From contig NZ_JAKNQL010000008.1 of assembly GCF_022662375.1 (NCBI RefSeq), positions 1 through 64,000 of the forward strand: DNA of 64,000 nucleotides, given 5' to 3'. Position 1 is the stretch's first letter, and each line of letters begins with the position of its first letter. The translations under genes were made by a program, and so were the position numbers. This stretch comes from Pseudomonas sp. CROZ-RG-20F-R04-15. Its GTDB lineage: Bacteria; Pseudomonadota; Gammaproteobacteria; Pseudomonadales; Pseudomonadaceae. Positions 8,071-21,076 of the stretch are shown piece by piece. The notes beneath the pieces were generated by a model. It did not search any database and was not told where the DNA came from. It saw only the letters and a program-made list of their open reading frames with translations.

Positions 8071-9068
8071 CCGATTTTCCAGCGCTGACTCTAGAAACGC
8101 CCGCCGAACACCCGTTCGCCCAATTCGTGCGAATTCTCGGCAAGGGCAAACGCGGCGCCCGCGATCTGACTCGTGAAGAAGCCCGGGAAGCCATGGGCAT
8201 GGTGCTCGACGACAAGGTTGAAGACACCCAGCTCGGCGCTTTTCTAATGTTGCTGCGACACAAGGAAGAAAGCGCCGAGGAAATGGCCGGCTTCACCGAA
8301 GCCCTGCGCGAGCGTTTACAGGCACCGGGGCTGAACGTCGATCTCGACTGGCCGACCTACGCCGGCAAGAAGCGCCATCTGCCGTGGTATCTGCTGGCGG
8401 CCAAGTGCCTGGCGCAGAACGGCGTGCGCATTTTCATGCACGGCGGCGGCGCGCACACGGCCGGGCGGCTGTACAGCGAGCAACTGCTTGGTGAGTTGAA
8501 CATCCCGCTGTGCCGCACCTGGCAGCAGGTCGGCACGGCGCTGGATAACGGTGGGCTGGCGTTCATGCCGCTGGTGGACTGGGCGCCGCAATTGCAGAAC
8601 ATGATCGATTTGCGCAACACCTTGGGCCTACGCTCACCGATTCATTCGCTGGCGCGGATTCTCAATCCGCTGGGCGCGCGTTGTGGCCTGCAAAGTATTT
8701 TCCACCCCGGCTATCAGGCAGTGCATCGCGATGCCAGCGGCCTGCTCGGCGACACGGCGATTGTGGTCAAGGGCGACGGCGGCGAAATCGAGATCAACCC
8801 GGATGCCGACAGCCACCTCTACGGCACCACCGGCGGCGAGAGCTGGGACGAGGAATGGCCGCAATTGTCGGCGCAACGCCACGTCAAACCGGCGACCCTC
8901 GACGTTGAACATTTGAAAGCCGTCTGGCGCGGTGACGTGGTCGACAGTTACCCGCAAATGGCCCTGATTGCGACGATGGCACTGGCCTTGCGCGGCCTCG
9001 GCCAGCCTCGCGAACAAGCCTTCGCAACCGCCGAGCAATACTGGGCTGCGCGGAACAAATCGATTTAA
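8067..9068 (+). CDS. TrpD2/YbiB-like glycosyl transferase-family protein
   Basis: 333-residue homologue of anthranilate phosphoribosyltransferase of the YbiB (TrpD2) branch. The family fold is seen in the N-terminal helical part (LTREEAREAMGMVLDD...QLGAFLMLLRHKEES) and a glycine-rich region (FMHGGGAHTAGR). TrpD2 proteins bind nucleic acid and are not tryptophan enzymes. Translationally coupled to tusE by ATGA, the usual Pseudomonas arrangement. What it does for tRNA thiolation, if anything, is unknown. Confidence 0.85.
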   Translation: MTDFPALTLETPAEHPFAQFVRILGKGKRGARDLTREEAREAMGMVLDDKVEDTQLGAFLMLLRHKEESAEEMAGFTEALRERLQAPGLNVDLDWPTYAGKKRHLPWYLLAAKCLAQNGVRIFMHGGGAHTAGRLYSEQLLGELNIPLCRTWQQVGTALDNGGLAFMPLVDWAPQLQNMIDLRNTLGLRSPIHSLARILNPLGARCGLQSIFHPGYQAVHRDASGLLGDTAIVVKGDGGEIEINPDADSHLYGTTGGESWDEEWPQLSAQRHVKPATLDVEHLKAVWRGDVVDSYPQMALIATMALALRGLGQPREQAFATAEQYWAARNKSI

Positions 9069-9159
9069 CCGATCATTCACGCCCGATCTTTGCGCTTTTT
9101 GTTCGAACTCATCGGAATAGACTCGACTCCAACGATTATTGGTTTACGGAGTCTTGATC

Positions 9160-10161
9160 ATGGGTTTACTCGTCGATGGCCACTGGCAGGACAAGTGGTA
9201 CGAAAGCAGCAAGGACGGCGCGTTCCAGCGTGAACAGGCAAAACGCCGCAACTGGGTCACCGCCGATGGCCAGCCTGGCCCGAGCGGTGAAGGCGGTTTT
9301 GCCGCTGAAGCCGGGCGCTATCACCTCTACGTTTCTCTCGCCTGTCCATGGGCGCATCGCACGCTGATCCTGCGCAAGCTCAAAGGTCTGGAAAGTCTGA
9401 TCGACGTTTCGGTGGTCAGTTGGTTGATGCTGGAAAACGGCTGGACCTTCGACAAAGCACTTGGCTCGACGGGCGACAAGCTTGATGGCTTTGAATTCAT
9501 GCATCAGCGCTACACCGCGGACACCGCCGATTACACCGGCCGCGTCACCGTGCCGGTGCTGTGGGACAAAAAGCTCAAACGCATCGTCAGCAATGAATCA
9601 GCGGAAATCATCCGCATGTTCAACAGCGCGTTTGATGATCTGACCGGCAACGATCTGGACTTCTACCCGGCGCCATTACGCGGCGAGATCGATGCGCTGA
9701 ACGAGCGAATCTATCCGGCCGTGAACAACGGCGTGTACCGCGCTGGTTTCGCTACGTCGCAACAGGCTTATGAAGAAGCGTTCGATGAGGTGTTTGCCGA
9801 GCTCGATCACCTTGAGCACGTTTTGGGCGCCAACCGTTATCTGAGCGGGGAATACCTGACTGAAGCGGACATCCGCCTGTTCACCACGATGATTCGTTTC
9901 GACGCGGTGTATCACGGGCACTTCAAGTGCAACCTGCGGCGGATTGCCGATTACCCGAATCTGTCGAACTGGCTGCGTGAGGTGTATCAGCTGCCGGGGA
10001 TTGCCGAGACGGTGGACTTCCAGCACATCAAGAACCACTACTACGGCAGTCACAAGACGATCAACCCGACAGGGATTGTGCCGAAGGGGCCGGCGCAGGA
10101 TTTCACTGTGGCCCATGATCGGGCACGGTTGAGCGGCAAAGGGGTTTGGCGCAGAGGCTGA
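9160..10161 (+). CDS. Glutathionyl-hydroquinone reductase (YqjG/PcpF-type GST)
   Basis: 333-residue omega-class-like glutathione transferase that reduces glutathionyl-hydroquinones. The catalytic Cys is in LACPWAHRT (CPWAH motif, around residue 63), and the C-terminal helical GST domain contains YLSGEYLTEADIRLFTTMIRFD. Length and the NPTGIVPKGP tail match this family. GGAG lies 8 nt before the ATG at 9160. Single-gene unit followed by a REP pair. Confidence 0.92.
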   Translation: MGLLVDGHWQDKWYESSKDGAFQREQAKRRNWVTADGQPGPSGEGGFAAEAGRYHLYVSLACPWAHRTLILRKLKGLESLIDVSVVSWLMLENGWTFDKALGSTGDKLDGFEFMHQRYTADTADYTGRVTVPVLWDKKLKRIVSNESAEIIRMFNSAFDDLTGNDLDFYPAPLRGEIDALNERIYPAVNNGVYRAGFATSQQAYEEAFDEVFAELDHLEHVLGANRYLSGEYLTEADIRLFTTMIRFDAVYHGHFKCNLRRIADYPNLSNWLREVYQLPGIAETVDFQHIKNHYYGSHKTINPTGIVPKGPAQDFTVAHDRARLSGKGVWRRG

Positions 10162-10186
10162 TTGATTCGGTGTTTTTGAGGACCCT

Positions 10187-10261
10187 TTCGCGAGCAGGCT
10201 CGCTCCCACAGGGGATTTGTGCACGACACAGATCCAATGTGGGAGCGAGCCTGCTCGCGAA
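10187..10261. repeat. REP palindrome pair
   Basis: Perfect 24-bp inverted arms 10187-10210 and 10238-10261 (core GCGAGCAGGCTCGCTCCCAC) between convergent genes. Confidence 0.9.
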
Positions 10262-10278
10262 TGGGGCGACTCGGTTTT

Positions 10279-11673
10279 TCAGACCTGCGCCTGAGCCCCT
10301 TCAAACCAAGCCAGTTTCTCGCGCAGTTGCACCACTTCCCCCACGATTACCAGTGTCGGCGCATGCACTTCATGCTCCGCCACCAGTCGCGGCAGATCAG
10401 CCAGCGTGCCGGTGAAGACGCGCTGATTGACCGTGGTGCCCTGCTGAATCAGCGCCGCCGGAGTATCTGCTGAACGACCATGTTTGATCAGTTGTTCGCA
10501 AATGACCGGCAAACCCACCAAACCCATGTAGAACACCAGCGTCTGCGCCGGCGCGACAAGGTCGGCCCATGGCAGATCGGTGGAGCCGTCCTTCAAATGC
10601 CCGGTGACAAACCGCACCGACTGCGCATGATCACGATGGGTCAGCGGAATCCCGGCATACGCCGCGCAACCGCTGGCCGCCGTAATTCCCGGCACCACCT
10701 GAAACGGAATGCCGTGGGCCGCCAGTTCTTCGATCTCTTCGCCACCACGGCCGAAGATGAACGGATCGCCGCCCTTCAACCGCACGACACGCTTGCCAGC
10801 CTTAGCCAGATCGACCAGTTGCTGGTTGATCTGATCCTGCGGCACGGCGTGATCAGCGCGGCGCTTGCCGACGTAAACCCGCTCGGCATCGCGGCGACAC
10901 AGTTCAAGAATCGCCGGCGCAACCAAACGGTCGTACAACACCACGTCGGCTTGCTGCATCAGACGCAAAGCCTTGAAGGTCAGCAAATCCGGATCGCCCG
11001 GCCCTGCGCCAACCAGATACACCTCGCCGGTGGTGACCATGGCTTCGCCATCGATCTTGGCTTGCAGCAAACGCTCGGCTTCAGCGCCCTGCCCGGCCAG
11101 TTGGCGGTCGGCAATCGGCCCCTGAAACACGTCTTCCCAGAAGCCACGACGCTGCTGCACATCCGGAAACAGGCTCTTCACCTGATTACGGAAACGCGCC
11201 GCCAGCCCGGCCAACTGACCGTAAGTCGACGGAATCCAGGTTTCGATCTTGGCCCGGATCAAGCGCGCCAGCACCGGCGCATCGCCGCCGCTGGACACCG
11301 CGATGATCAGCGGCGAGCGATCGACGATCGCCGGGAAGATCACGCTGCACAAGGCCGGCGCGTCGACCACGTTGACCGGCACGCAACGCTTGTGGGCATC
11401 GGTGGAAACTTGTGCATTGAGCGTCTCATCGTCGGTGGCGGCGATGATCAGCCCGCAACCGTCCAGATCGGCCTCGACGTAACCGCGCAACAGGCATTCA
11501 CCGCCAGAGGCGACGACCAGTTCACGCAGTTGCGATTCGATTTCAGGTGCGACCACCCGCAGCAGCGCACCGGCATCGGCCAGCAGGCGGGATTTGCGCA
11601 AGGCAATTTCCCCCCCACCGACGACCAACACACGACTGCCGCGCAGGTTGTGAAACAGCGGCAGATATTTCAT
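10279..11673 (-). CDS. cysG: Siroheme synthase, trifunctional
   Basis: 464-residue CysG that makes siroheme from uroporphyrinogen III, for sulfite and nitrite reductases. The N-terminal part is the NAD-dependent precorrin-2 dehydrogenase/ferrochelatase ([17 protein letters not shown] near residue 15); the C-terminal part from ~residue 215 is SAM-dependent uroporphyrinogen methyltransferase ([34 protein letters not shown]). It starts immediately after the serS stop, so it is the last gene of the ftsK-lolA-rarA-crcB-serS-cysG run. A REP pair lies 3'. Confidence 0.97.
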   Translation of the reverse strand: MKYLPLFHNLRGSRVLVVGGGEIALRKSRLLADAGALLRVVAPEIESQLRELVVASGGECLLRGYVEADLDGCGLIIAATDDETLNAQVSTDAHKRCVPVNVVDAPALCSVIFPAIVDRSPLIIAVSSGGDAPVLARLIRAKIETWIPSTYGQLAGLAARFRNQVKSLFPDVQQRRGFWEDVFQGPIADRQLAGQGAEAERLLQAKIDGEAMVTTGEVYLVGAGPGDPDLLTFKALRLMQQADVVLYDRLVAPAILELCRRDAERVYVGKRRADHAVPQDQINQQLVDLAKAGKRVVRLKGGDPFIFGRGGEEIEELAAHGIPFQVVPGITAASGCAAYAGIPLTHRDHAQSVRFVTGHLKDGSTDLPWADLVAPAQTLVFYMGLVGLPVICEQLIKHGRSADTPAALIQQGTTVNQRVFTGTLADLPRLVAEHEVHAPTLVIVGEVVQLREKLAWFEGAQAQV

Positions 11674-12966
<1,293 letters not shown>

Positions 12967-12969
12967 TTA

Positions 12970-13344
12970 TCAAAGTTTGGTCAAAGACAGGCCAGCCCAC
13001 GTCGCGAGCAGCCCGCCGAATACGCTGAGTGCCGCATAGCCCAAGGCCAGCGGCACTTGCCCGCTTTCCAGCAGGCGCACCGTATCCAGTGAAAAGGATG
13101 AAAAAGTCGTCAGCCCCCCGAGGAAGCCGACCATCAACCCGGCACGTACCTCGATCGGCACCTCCGGGCGTATCAAAAACAGGCCGTACAACACGCCAAT
13201 CAACAGACAGCCCACGATATTAACGGCCAGCGTCGCGGTATAAAAGTGCCGCGGCCAATTGGCGCTGATCCAATTGCCGGTGGCGAAGCGCAACAAGGTG
13301 CCGGCCATGCCGCCGACGGAGACCGCAATGATCAGTGGAAGCAC
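12970..13344 (-). CDS. crcB: Fluoride exporter CrcB (Fluc)
   Basis: 124-residue, four-helix membrane protein of the Fluc/CrcB family, a dual-topology fluoride channel. Hallmarks: [10 protein letters not shown] near the N terminus and the [16 protein letters not shown] segment (residues ~73-88) with the fluoride-lining Phe/Thr/Ser residues. The start overlaps the last base of rarA. No fluoride riboswitch is seen before it, fitting its position inside a housekeeping operon. Confidence 0.95.
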   Translation of the reverse strand: MLPLIIAVSVGGMAGTLLRFATGNWISANWPRHFYTATLAVNIVGCLLIGVLYGLFLIRPEVPIEVRAGLMVGFLGGLTTFSSFSLDTVRLLESGQVPLALGYAALSVFGGLLATWAGLSLTKL

Positions 13345-14669
13345 TATTTTCTCCGCTGCCGAGGGCTTAAACGGTCGAGCTGGGCGAGATGATTGAGCTT
13401 CTCGCCGATCTTCAATTCGAGGCCGCGCGGCACCGGTTGGTAGAACGGAATGGGATCGAGCTCTTCCGGGAAATAGTCTTCGCCAGCGGCATACGCGTCC
13501 GGCTCGTCATGGGCGTAACGGTATTCGTCGCCGTAGCCCAATTGTTTCATCAGTTTGGTTGGCGCATTGCGCAGGTGCAGCGGCACTTCCAGCGAGCCAT
13601 TTTCGGCCGCAGCGCGCAGGGCGGTTTTGAAGCCCATGTACACCGCGTTGCTTTTCGGCGCGCAGGCCAGATAAGTAATGGCTTGGGCCACCGCCAACTC
13701 ACCTTCCGGGCTGCCGAGGCGCTCTTGTACTTCCCACGCTGCGAGGCACAGGCTGAGGGCGCGCGGGTCGGCGTTGCCGATGTCTTCGCTGGCCATGCGC
13801 ACCACGCGCCGGGCCAGGTACAGCGGATCGCAACCGCCGTCGATCATCCGCGCAAACCAGTACAGCGCGCCGTCAGGGTTGGAGCCACGCACCGATTTGT
13901 GCAGTGCCGATATCTGGTCGTAAAACGCTTCGCCACCCTTGTCGAAACGTCGACGGGTGTCGCCGAGCAGACTTTGCAGGAGCTCGGTGCCGATTTCGCT
14001 GTTGTCCTCAGCCAGATCCGAGGCGTTTTCCAGCAGATTGAGCAGACGCCGACCATCGCCATCGGCGGCCGACAGCAGCATCTGGAAACCTTCGTCGTTG
14101 AGCGTCAGGTTGCGTTTGCCCAAACCGCGCTCTTCGCTGAGTGCGCGGTGCACCAGTTTGCGCAGCGCTGCTTCGTCGAGGCTTTTCAGCACATAGACAC
14201 GGGCCCGCGACAACAGAGCGTTGTTGAGTTCGAACGAAGGGTTTTCGGTGGTGGCGCCGATGAAGATCAGCGTGCCGTCTTCAACGTACGGCAGAAACGC
14301 ATCCTGCTGCGACTTGTTGAAACGATGCACTTCATCGACGAACAGAATCGTGCGCTTGCCGTACTGGCCGGCCTGCTGCTTGGCGATTTCAACGGCCTGA
14401 CGGATCTCTTTCACCCCGGCGAGCACCGCCGAGACCGTTTCGAAGTGCGCATCGGAGACTTCCGCGAGCAACCGCGCCAGGGTGGTTTTACCCACACCGG
14501 GCGGGCCCCAGAAGATCATCGAATGCAGGGCACCCTGCTCCAGCGCTTCACGCAGAGGCTTGCCGCGAGCGAGCAGGTGTTCCTGACCGACGTACTCATC
14601 CAGATTGGTCGCCCGCAAACGCGCGGCCAGTGGCTGGGCAATCGGTGCACTGCGAAACAGATCCATCAC
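13344..14669 (-). CDS. rarA: Replication-associated recombination protein A (RarA/MgsA)
   Basis: 441-residue AAA+ ATPase acting at stalled replication forks. Walker A is [13 protein letters not shown] (residues 54-66), Walker [11 protein letters not shown], sensor-1 [14 protein letters not shown]; the C-terminal part holds the tetramerisation domain ([19 protein letters not shown], ending [13 protein letters not shown]). Second gene after lolA; the 80-nt lolA-rarA spacer contains a REP hairpin. Overlaps crcB by one base. Confidence 0.96.
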   Translation of the reverse strand: MMDLFRSAPIAQPLAARLRATNLDEYVGQEHLLARGKPLREALEQGALHSMIFWGPPGVGKTTLARLLAEVSDAHFETVSAVLAGVKEIRQAVEIAKQQAGQYGKRTILFVDEVHRFNKSQQDAFLPYVEDGTLIFIGATTENPSFELNNALLSRARVYVLKSLDEAALRKLVHRALSEERGLGKRNLTLNDEGFQMLLSAADGDGRRLLNLLENASDLAEDNSEIGTELLQSLLGDTRRRFDKGGEAFYDQISALHKSVRGSNPDGALYWFARMIDGGCDPLYLARRVVRMASEDIGNADPRALSLCLAAWEVQERLGSPEGELAVAQAITYLACAPKSNAVYMGFKTALRAAAENGSLEVPLHLRNAPTKLMKQLGYGDEYRYAHDEPDAYAAGEDYFPEELDPIPFYQPVPRGLELKIGEKLNHLAQLDRLSPRQRRK

Positions 14670-14710
14670 GTAGCGTTGAAACCTCTATTTGATCTGGAGC
14701 AGATCATTGT

Positions 14711-14740
14711 CCCTGTGGGAGCGAGCAAGCTCCCACAGGG
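14711..14740. repeat. Single REP-like hairpin inside an operon
   Basis: Perfect 12-bp arms CCCTGTGGGAGC (14711-14722) / GCTCCCACAGGG (14729-14740) with a 6-nt loop, between lolA and rarA. It is a shortened REP and could stabilise mRNA ends in the lolA-rarA spacer. Confidence 0.8.
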
Positions 14741-14749
14741 GGTTTGGGT

Positions 14750-15370
14750 TTATTCCTGGATCACGTCGGCACCCTTGGGGATGTCGAACTTGAACTTGGA
14801 CGGCGACACCGGCTCGTTGGCCTTGACCCCGGTAAACAGGATGTTGGTGCGCTGGCCGACGCTGTCGATCAGTTGCATGTCATTGAGCAGACCGTTGCGG
14901 AACGACAAACGCAGGTTGTCGAACAGGGTGTCCTTGGTTTTCGGCTTAAGGGTGAAGTCGATCACACCGCCCGCCTCTTTCGCACTGATGTCGAAGCTCT
15001 GGCTGATCTTCGACACATCACCGGACAACAGCAGTGCCGGGGTCTGGGTCAGGCGCTCGTCGAGCTTCTTGATGGTTGCCTGCTCCAGATCCGGGTCCCA
15101 CAGCGTGACTTTCTTGCCGTCGGAGACCATGGTCTGCTCGGCCGGCGCATTGGTGTGCCAGTAGAACAGGCCCGGACGCTGCAGGGTCATGTCGCCGGTG
15201 GTTTCCTGCAACTGCGTGCCGCTGCCGTCGAGGGTCAGCTGCGAGAAGTTTGCGCTCAGGGTCTTGGATGTTTCCAGCAATTGGGTCAGACGCGCCACGT
15301 CCTTGTCGTCGGCGTGGGCCGTGAGTGTAGTCAGAGCCAGTACTGGCAGCAGCATGCGGATAAGACGCAT
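14750..15370 (-). CDS. lolA: Outer-membrane lipoprotein carrier protein LolA
   Basis: 206-residue periplasmic chaperone that ferries lipoproteins from LolCDE to LolB. A signal peptide is visible ([20 protein letters not shown], cleavage after AHA), followed by the LolA beta-barrel-like fold ([43 protein letters not shown]). I chose the ATG at 15370, preceded by AGAGGA, over an upstream in-frame start. 67 nt after ftsK. Confidence 0.96.
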   Translation of the reverse strand: MRLIRMLLPVLALTTLTAHADDKDVARLTQLLETSKTLSANFSQLTLDGSGTQLQETTGDMTLQRPGLFYWHTNAPAEQTMVSDGKKVTLWDPDLEQATIKKLDERLTQTPALLLSGDVSKISQSFDISAKEAGGVIDFTLKPKTKDTLFDNLRLSFRNGLLNDMQLIDSVGQRTNILFTGVKANEPVSPSKFKFDIPKGADVIQE

Positions 15371-15437
15371 GGGAGTCCTCTTGAATACTCGTTGGGAGAG
15401 CGGCGGCACATCATTGTCCCGCCTCTTGCGTTTGCAA

Positions 15438-17846
15438 TCAGTCGCGTACCGGGCCCGGGGCCAGCACTTCACGCGAACCGTTGGTGTTCATCGACGTGAC
15501 GACCCCGGCCATTTCCATGGCTTCGATCATCCGTGCGGCGCGGTTGTAGCCGATCTTCAGCTTGCGCTGTACTGCAGAAATCGACGCGCGACGGCTTTCC
15601 AGTACGAACTGTACGGCTTCGTCATACAGCGCATCGGCTTCCGGATCATCGCCGTCGCCGCCACCGCTGCTGCCTTCAAAACCGCTGCCGGCTTCTTCGA
15701 CACCGTTGAGGATGTCGTCGTTGTATTCCGGGGCGCCGCGCAGTTTCCACGCTTCGACCACGCGGTGTACTTCATCGTCGGAAACGAAGGCGCCGTGAAC
15801 GCGGATCGGCAGGCTGGTGCCCGGCGGCATGTAGAGCATGTCACCGTGGCCGAGCAGTTGTTCAGCGCCACCCTGATCGATGATGGTCCGCGAGTCGATC
15901 TTGCTCGACACCTGGAACGCCATCCGCGTCGGAATGTTGGCCTTGATCAGACCGGTGATCACGTCCACCGACGGCCGCTGGGTCGCGAGGATCAAGTGAA
16001 TACCGGCCGCACGCGCCTTCTGGGCGATACGGGCGATCAGTTCTTCAACCTTCTTGCCGACGATCATCATCATGTCGGCGAATTCGTCGACCACCACGAC
16101 GATGGTCGGCAGCTTCTGCAGCAGCGGCGCTTCGTCGTGAATGCTTTCGCGCTTGTACAGCGGATCGCTCAACGGCTCGCCGGCGTCCTGCGCCTCCTTG
16201 ACCTTGGCGTTGAAGCCAGAGAGGTTGCGCACGCCCATTTTCGCCATCAGCTTGTAGCGGCGTTCCATCTCTGCAACGCTCCAGCGCAGGGCGTTGGCAG
16301 CATCCTTCATGTCGGTGACGACCGGGCACAGCAGGTGCGGAATGCCTTCGTAGATCGACAGTTCCAACATCTTCGGGTCGATCATGATCAGTTTGGCGTC
16401 TTCCGGGCCGGACTTGAACAGGATCGACAGAATCATTGCGTTCACACCGACCGACTTACCGGAACCGGTCGTACCGGCCACCAGCAAGTGCGGCATCTTC
16501 GCCAGGTCGGTGATGACCGGTTTGCCACCGATGTCGTGCCCCAGCGCCAAGGTGACTGGCGATTTGAAGTTGTCGTACTCGGGCGTCGACAGCACTTCGG
16601 AAAAGCGCACGATCTGCCGGTCTTCGTTGGGAATCTCGATACCGACGGTGGTCTTGCCCGGAATCACCTCGACCACCCGCACACTGGTCACGGCCAGCGA
16701 ACGTGCGAGGTCTTTGGCCAGGTTGGCGATGCGGCTGACTTTCACACCGGCGGCAGGCTGGATTTCGTAACGGGTAATCACCGGGCCCGGGTGAATCGAA
16801 TCCACCGTGACCTCGACACCGAACTCCTTGAGCTTGATCTCCAGCAAGTGGCCGACTGCCGCCAGGGATTCCGGTGAGTAATTGAGTTGTTTCTTTTCCG
16901 CAGGATCAAGAATCGAGATCGGCGGCAAGGTGCCTTCCACGGCACTGTCGACGAACAACGGCACCTGTTTCTCTTTCTGCACGCGCTTGCTTGGCTCGGG
17001 CGCTTTGGCCGGAGCGGGAGCGATGACCGGCGGAACTTGTTTCTCGCGATCGGACATGTGCTTGCTCAGGGCTTGCTCGCGTTCGATCAGGCGTTCTTTG
17101 ACTTTGGCCTGCTCACGCTTGTCGGTGACCGTCGGCGCAACCACGTCATGCACACGGTCGTCGACTTCACGCAGTTGCGCGACCAGTTGCTTGCGCTCGG
17201 TACGCGCCGCCCACCAGCGATTGAGCGCGCCCTGGAACAGTTCGAACAGGTCGAGGGTGATCTTGCCGGTGATGTCCATCACCTTGAACCACGACAGGTC
17301 GGTGAACACGGTCAGGCCGAACAGGAACAGCGCAATGAACAACAGCGTGCTGCCCTGAATGTTCAGCGCGTTCTTTGCCAGATTGCCGAGGCTCTCGCCC
17401 AACGCGCCACCGGCTCCGGCCGGTAGACCCGACGCTGCATGGAAATGCAGATGCGCCAGCGCCGCGCCGGACAACACCAGAAACACCAGACCGATCAGGC
17501 GCCAGGAGAACAGCCAGCCGCTCCACTGCCACGGCTCATGACGCTGACGGAAGATCTGCCAGGCCTTGATCGCCAGCAGCAACGGGAAGATATAGGCGAA
17601 GTAACCCAACACCATGAACAGGATGTCAGCGCTGTAGGAGCCCGCCGGGCCACCGAAATTCTGTACATCGTCGATCTTGCTGTTGTGGCTCCAGCCCGGA
17701 TCGTCCTTGCCGTAGGTCAGCAAAGCCATCATCAGGAACAGGCACAAGGCACCGATGGCGATCAATGCACCTTCCTTGAGCCGGTAGTGCAACTGTTGGC
17801 GCCAGAGCGGAACGACTGTTTTTGGTGCTTCGGTGGATTTCTTCAA
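15438..17846 (-). CDS. ftsK: DNA translocase FtsK
   Basis: 802-residue septal DNA pump that resolves chromosome dimers at division. Four N-terminal membrane helices (residues ~25-190), a linker, then the RecA-like motor with Walker [13 protein letters not shown] and Walker [13 protein letters not shown], and the C-terminal gamma winged helix that reads KOPS ([24 protein letters not shown]). No suitable ATG precedes the first helix: I use a TTG (LKKSTEAPK) with AGGA 11 nt upstream; a longer TTG start at 17909 is also possible. First gene of the ftsK-lolA-rarA run, divergent from trxB. Confidence 0.95.
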   Translation of the reverse strand: MKKSTEAPKTVVPLWRQQLHYRLKEGALIAIGALCLFLMMALLTYGKDDPGWSHNSKIDDVQNFGGPAGSYSADILFMVLGYFAYIFPLLLAIKAWQIFRQRHEPWQWSGWLFSWRLIGLVFLVLSGAALAHLHFHAASGLPAGAGGALGESLGNLAKNALNIQGSTLLFIALFLFGLTVFTDLSWFKVMDITGKITLDLFELFQGALNRWWAARTERKQLVAQLREVDDRVHDVVAPTVTDKREQAKVKERLIEREQALSKHMSDREKQVPPVIAPAPAKAPEPSKRVQKEKQVPLFVDSAVEGTLPPISILDPAEKKQLNYSPESLAAVGHLLEIKLKEFGVEVTVDSIHPGPVITRYEIQPAAGVKVSRIANLAKDLARSLAVTSVRVVEVIPGKTTVGIEIPNEDRQIVRFSEVLSTPEYDNFKSPVTLALGHDIGGKPVITDLAKMPHLLVAGTTGSGKSVGVNAMILSILFKSGPEDAKLIMIDPKMLELSIYEGIPHLLCPVVTDMKDAANALRWSVAEMERRYKLMAKMGVRNLSGFNAKVKEAQDAGEPLSDPLYKRESIHDEAPLLQKLPTIVVVVDEFADMMMIVGKKVEELIARIAQKARAAGIHLILATQRPSVDVITGLIKANIPTRMAFQVSSKIDSRTIIDQGGAEQLLGHGDMLYMPPGTSLPIRVHGAFVSDDEVHRVVEAWKLRGAPEYNDDILNGVEEAGSGFEGSSGGGDGDDPEADALYDEAVQFVLESRRASISAVQRKLKIGYNRAARMIEAMEMAGVVTSMNTNGSREVLAPGPVRD

Positions 17847-19104
<1,258 letters not shown>

Positions 19105-19167
19105 CGGCACACTTTATCGCGGGCCAAACGGCTCGCACCGCCCTCCCCTTCTGCAAGCCTGGATGCC

Positions 19168-19848
19168 ATGCTGACTTGGTTACAACGTAATTCCCTGACT
19201 TTTCCGCCGCTGGAAAAGGCCATGCGCGACCCCAACGGATTGCTCGCCGCCGGGGGCGATCTGTCGGCCGACCGGCTGATTCAAGCGTATCGCCATGGCT
19301 GCTTTCCGTGGTTTTCCGAGGGTCAGCCGATTCTCTGGTGGTCGCCGGATCCGCGCACGGTGTTGTTTCCCGACGAACTGCACGTCTCGCGCAGCCTCGG
19401 CAAACTGCTGCGCCAGGAACGCTACCAAGTGACCTTCGATCAGGATTTCGACGCGGTAATCCGCGCCTGTGCCGCACCACGGGATTACGCCGACGGCACC
19501 TGGATCACCGAGGCGATGCAGGACGCCTATGTCGAACTGCATCGTCGCGGCTTCGCCCATTCGGTGGAGGTCTGGGATCAGGGCGACCTGGTCGGCGGCC
19601 TGTACGGCCTGGCGATGGGCCAACTGTTTTTCGGCGAATCGATGTTCAGCCGCGCCGACAATGCCTCGAAATTCGGCTTTGCCACCCTGGTGCGCCATCT
19701 GAAGGACTCGGGGTTCGTGCTGATCGACTGCCAGATGCCGACCGATCATCTGCACAGCCTCGGCGCGCGGGCGATTCCCCGCCAGCAATTCGCCAACTAT
19801 CTGGCCAATCACCTGGATCAACCCAATCGTGCCACCTGGGTTTGCTGA
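19168..19848 (+). CDS. aat: Leucyl/phenylalanyl-tRNA--protein transferase
   Basis: 226-residue Aat enzyme that adds Leu or Phe to proteins with N-terminal Arg or Lys, creating N-degrons read by ClpS. Motifs: FPPLEKAM near the N terminus, [29 protein letters not shown] and [16 protein letters not shown]. Immediately followed by bpt, the other N-degron aminoacyltransferase, and close to clpA/clpS, so writer and reader genes lie together. Confidence 0.96.
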   Translation: MLTWLQRNSLTFPPLEKAMRDPNGLLAAGGDLSADRLIQAYRHGCFPWFSEGQPILWWSPDPRTVLFPDELHVSRSLGKLLRQERYQVTFDQDFDAVIRACAAPRDYADGTWITEAMQDAYVELHRRGFAHSVEVWDQGDLVGGLYGLAMGQLFFGESMFSRADNASKFGFATLVRHLKDSGFVLIDCQMPTDHLHSLGARAIPRQQFANYLANHLDQPNRATWVC

Positions 19849-19905
19849 GCGACTTTTGCGCGCGTGGCTTACACTTAATTCACCAGCTTATCCCGAGGGT
19901 TGATC

Positions 19906-20613
19906 ATGACCGAGTTGGCGCGGTTGAAGTTCTATGCCACTCAGCCTCACTCTTGCAGTTATCTGCCCGAGGAGCAGGCCACGACCCTGTTTCTCGATCC
20001 GAGTCAGCCCATGGATGTGCATGTCTACGCAGACCTGTCGGAAATGGGCTTTCGCCGCAGTGGTGATCATTTGTACCGGCCGCATTGCCAGAACTGCAAT
20101 GCGTGCGTGCCTGCGCGCATTCCGGTGGCGCAGTTCACTCCTAATCGTCAGCAGAAGCGGATTTTCAAGCGCAACATGGATTTGCAGGTGCGCCCGGCCA
20201 AACCGCAATTCAGTGAAGAATATTTCGATCTGTACCAGCGCTATATCGAACAACGCCACGCTGACGGCGATATGTACCCGCCAAGCCGTGATCAATTCTC
20301 GACTTTTCTGGTACGTGACCTGCCCTTCTCGCGTTTTTACGAATTCCGACTCGACGGACGGTTACTGGCCGTGGCGGTGACCGATTTGCTGCCAAACGGT
20401 TTGTCGGCGGTCTACACCTTTTACGAACCCGACGAAGAGCGTCGCAGCCTTGGCCGATTTGCCATCCTCTGGCAAATCGCCGAGGCACAGCGCCTCGGAC
20501 TTGAAGCGGTGTACCTCGGGTACTGGATCAAGAACTGCAAAAAGATGAACTACAAGACGCAATATCGCCCCATCGAATTGCTGATTAATCAGCGCTGGGT
20601 CATCCTCAACTAA
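19906..20613 (+). CDS. bpt: Aspartate/glutamate leucyltransferase (Bpt; arginyltransferase family)
   Basis: 235-residue member of the ATE fold that in Gram-negative bacteria adds Leu to N-terminal Asp or Glu. Conserved Cys pairs in PHSCSYLP (Cys17) and [14 protein letters not shown], and [16 protein letters not shown] near the C terminus, are family signatures. ATG at 19906 follows a GAGGG site. 57 nt after aat, likely one operon. Confidence 0.94.
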   Translation: MTELARLKFYATQPHSCSYLPEEQATTLFLDPSQPMDVHVYADLSEMGFRRSGDHLYRPHCQNCNACVPARIPVAQFTPNRQQKRIFKRNMDLQVRPAKPQFSEEYFDLYQRYIEQRHADGDMYPPSRDQFSTFLVRDLPFSRFYEFRLDGRLLAVAVTDLLPNGLSAVYTFYEPDEERRSLGRFAILWQIAEAQRLGLEAVYLGYWIKNCKKMNYKTQYRPIELLINQRWVILN

Positions 20614-20725
20614 ACCCAAGCCGTAAACCCCTTGGCGTAAACCCCATTTTTCGGGCACAATGCACGCCGCTTTTGCCTGGCGCAGTTGCACCGGGCCATT
20701 CATTGGATACCGAGGGCTTTACTGC

Positions 20726-20944
20726 ATGTCGAAAGAAGACAGCTTCGAAATGGAAGGCACTGTCGTCGACACCCTGCCCAACACCATGTTTCGTGTGGAG
20801 TTGGAAAATGGGCACGTCGTAACCGCGCATATTTCCGGCAAGATGCGCAAGAACTACATTCGTATTCTTACCGGTGACAAAGTGCGCGTCGAGCTGACGC
20901 CCTATGACTTGAGCAAAGGGCGCATTACTTACCGCGCTCGTTAA
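20726..20944 (+). CDS. infA: Translation initiation factor IF-1
   Basis: 72-residue OB-fold protein that occupies the ribosomal A site during initiation. Sequence is the canonical IF-1 ([43 protein letters not shown]). Start chosen at 20726 to match the universal MSKED/MAKED start. Followed by a strong terminator. Confidence 0.98.
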
Positions 20945-20960
20945 TCAAGTCAATACAGAA

Positions 20961-20985
20961 CGCCCGGTTTATGCCGGGCGTTTTT
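20961..20985 (+). terminator. infA intrinsic terminator
   Basis: Stem CGCCCGG (20961-20967) / CCGGGCG (20974-20980), 6-nt loop, then TTTTT. Confidence 0.9.
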
Positions 20986-21011
20986 GTGTCTGCGTTTTGG
21001 AGGTTTTGGCT

Positions 21012-21046
21012 GGGTTTGGGTTTGGGTTTGGGTTTGGGTTTGGGGG
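21012..21046. repeat. GGGTTT hexamer tract, potential G-quadruplex
   Basis: Five perfect GGGTTT units followed by GGGGG: six G-runs of at least three bases separated by TTT on the plus strand. This satisfies the G3-N3 pattern of a stable G-quadruplex. It starts 27 nt after the infA terminator. Confidence 0.9.
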
Positions 21047-21076
21047 CATATCCGTTTTTTCGGGTGCTGCCGCTGG

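Noticed and set aside
13344..13370. Possible fluoride riboswitch before crcB
   Set aside because: crcB overlaps the end of rarA, leaving no room for a leader RNA, and no riboswitch core is seen.
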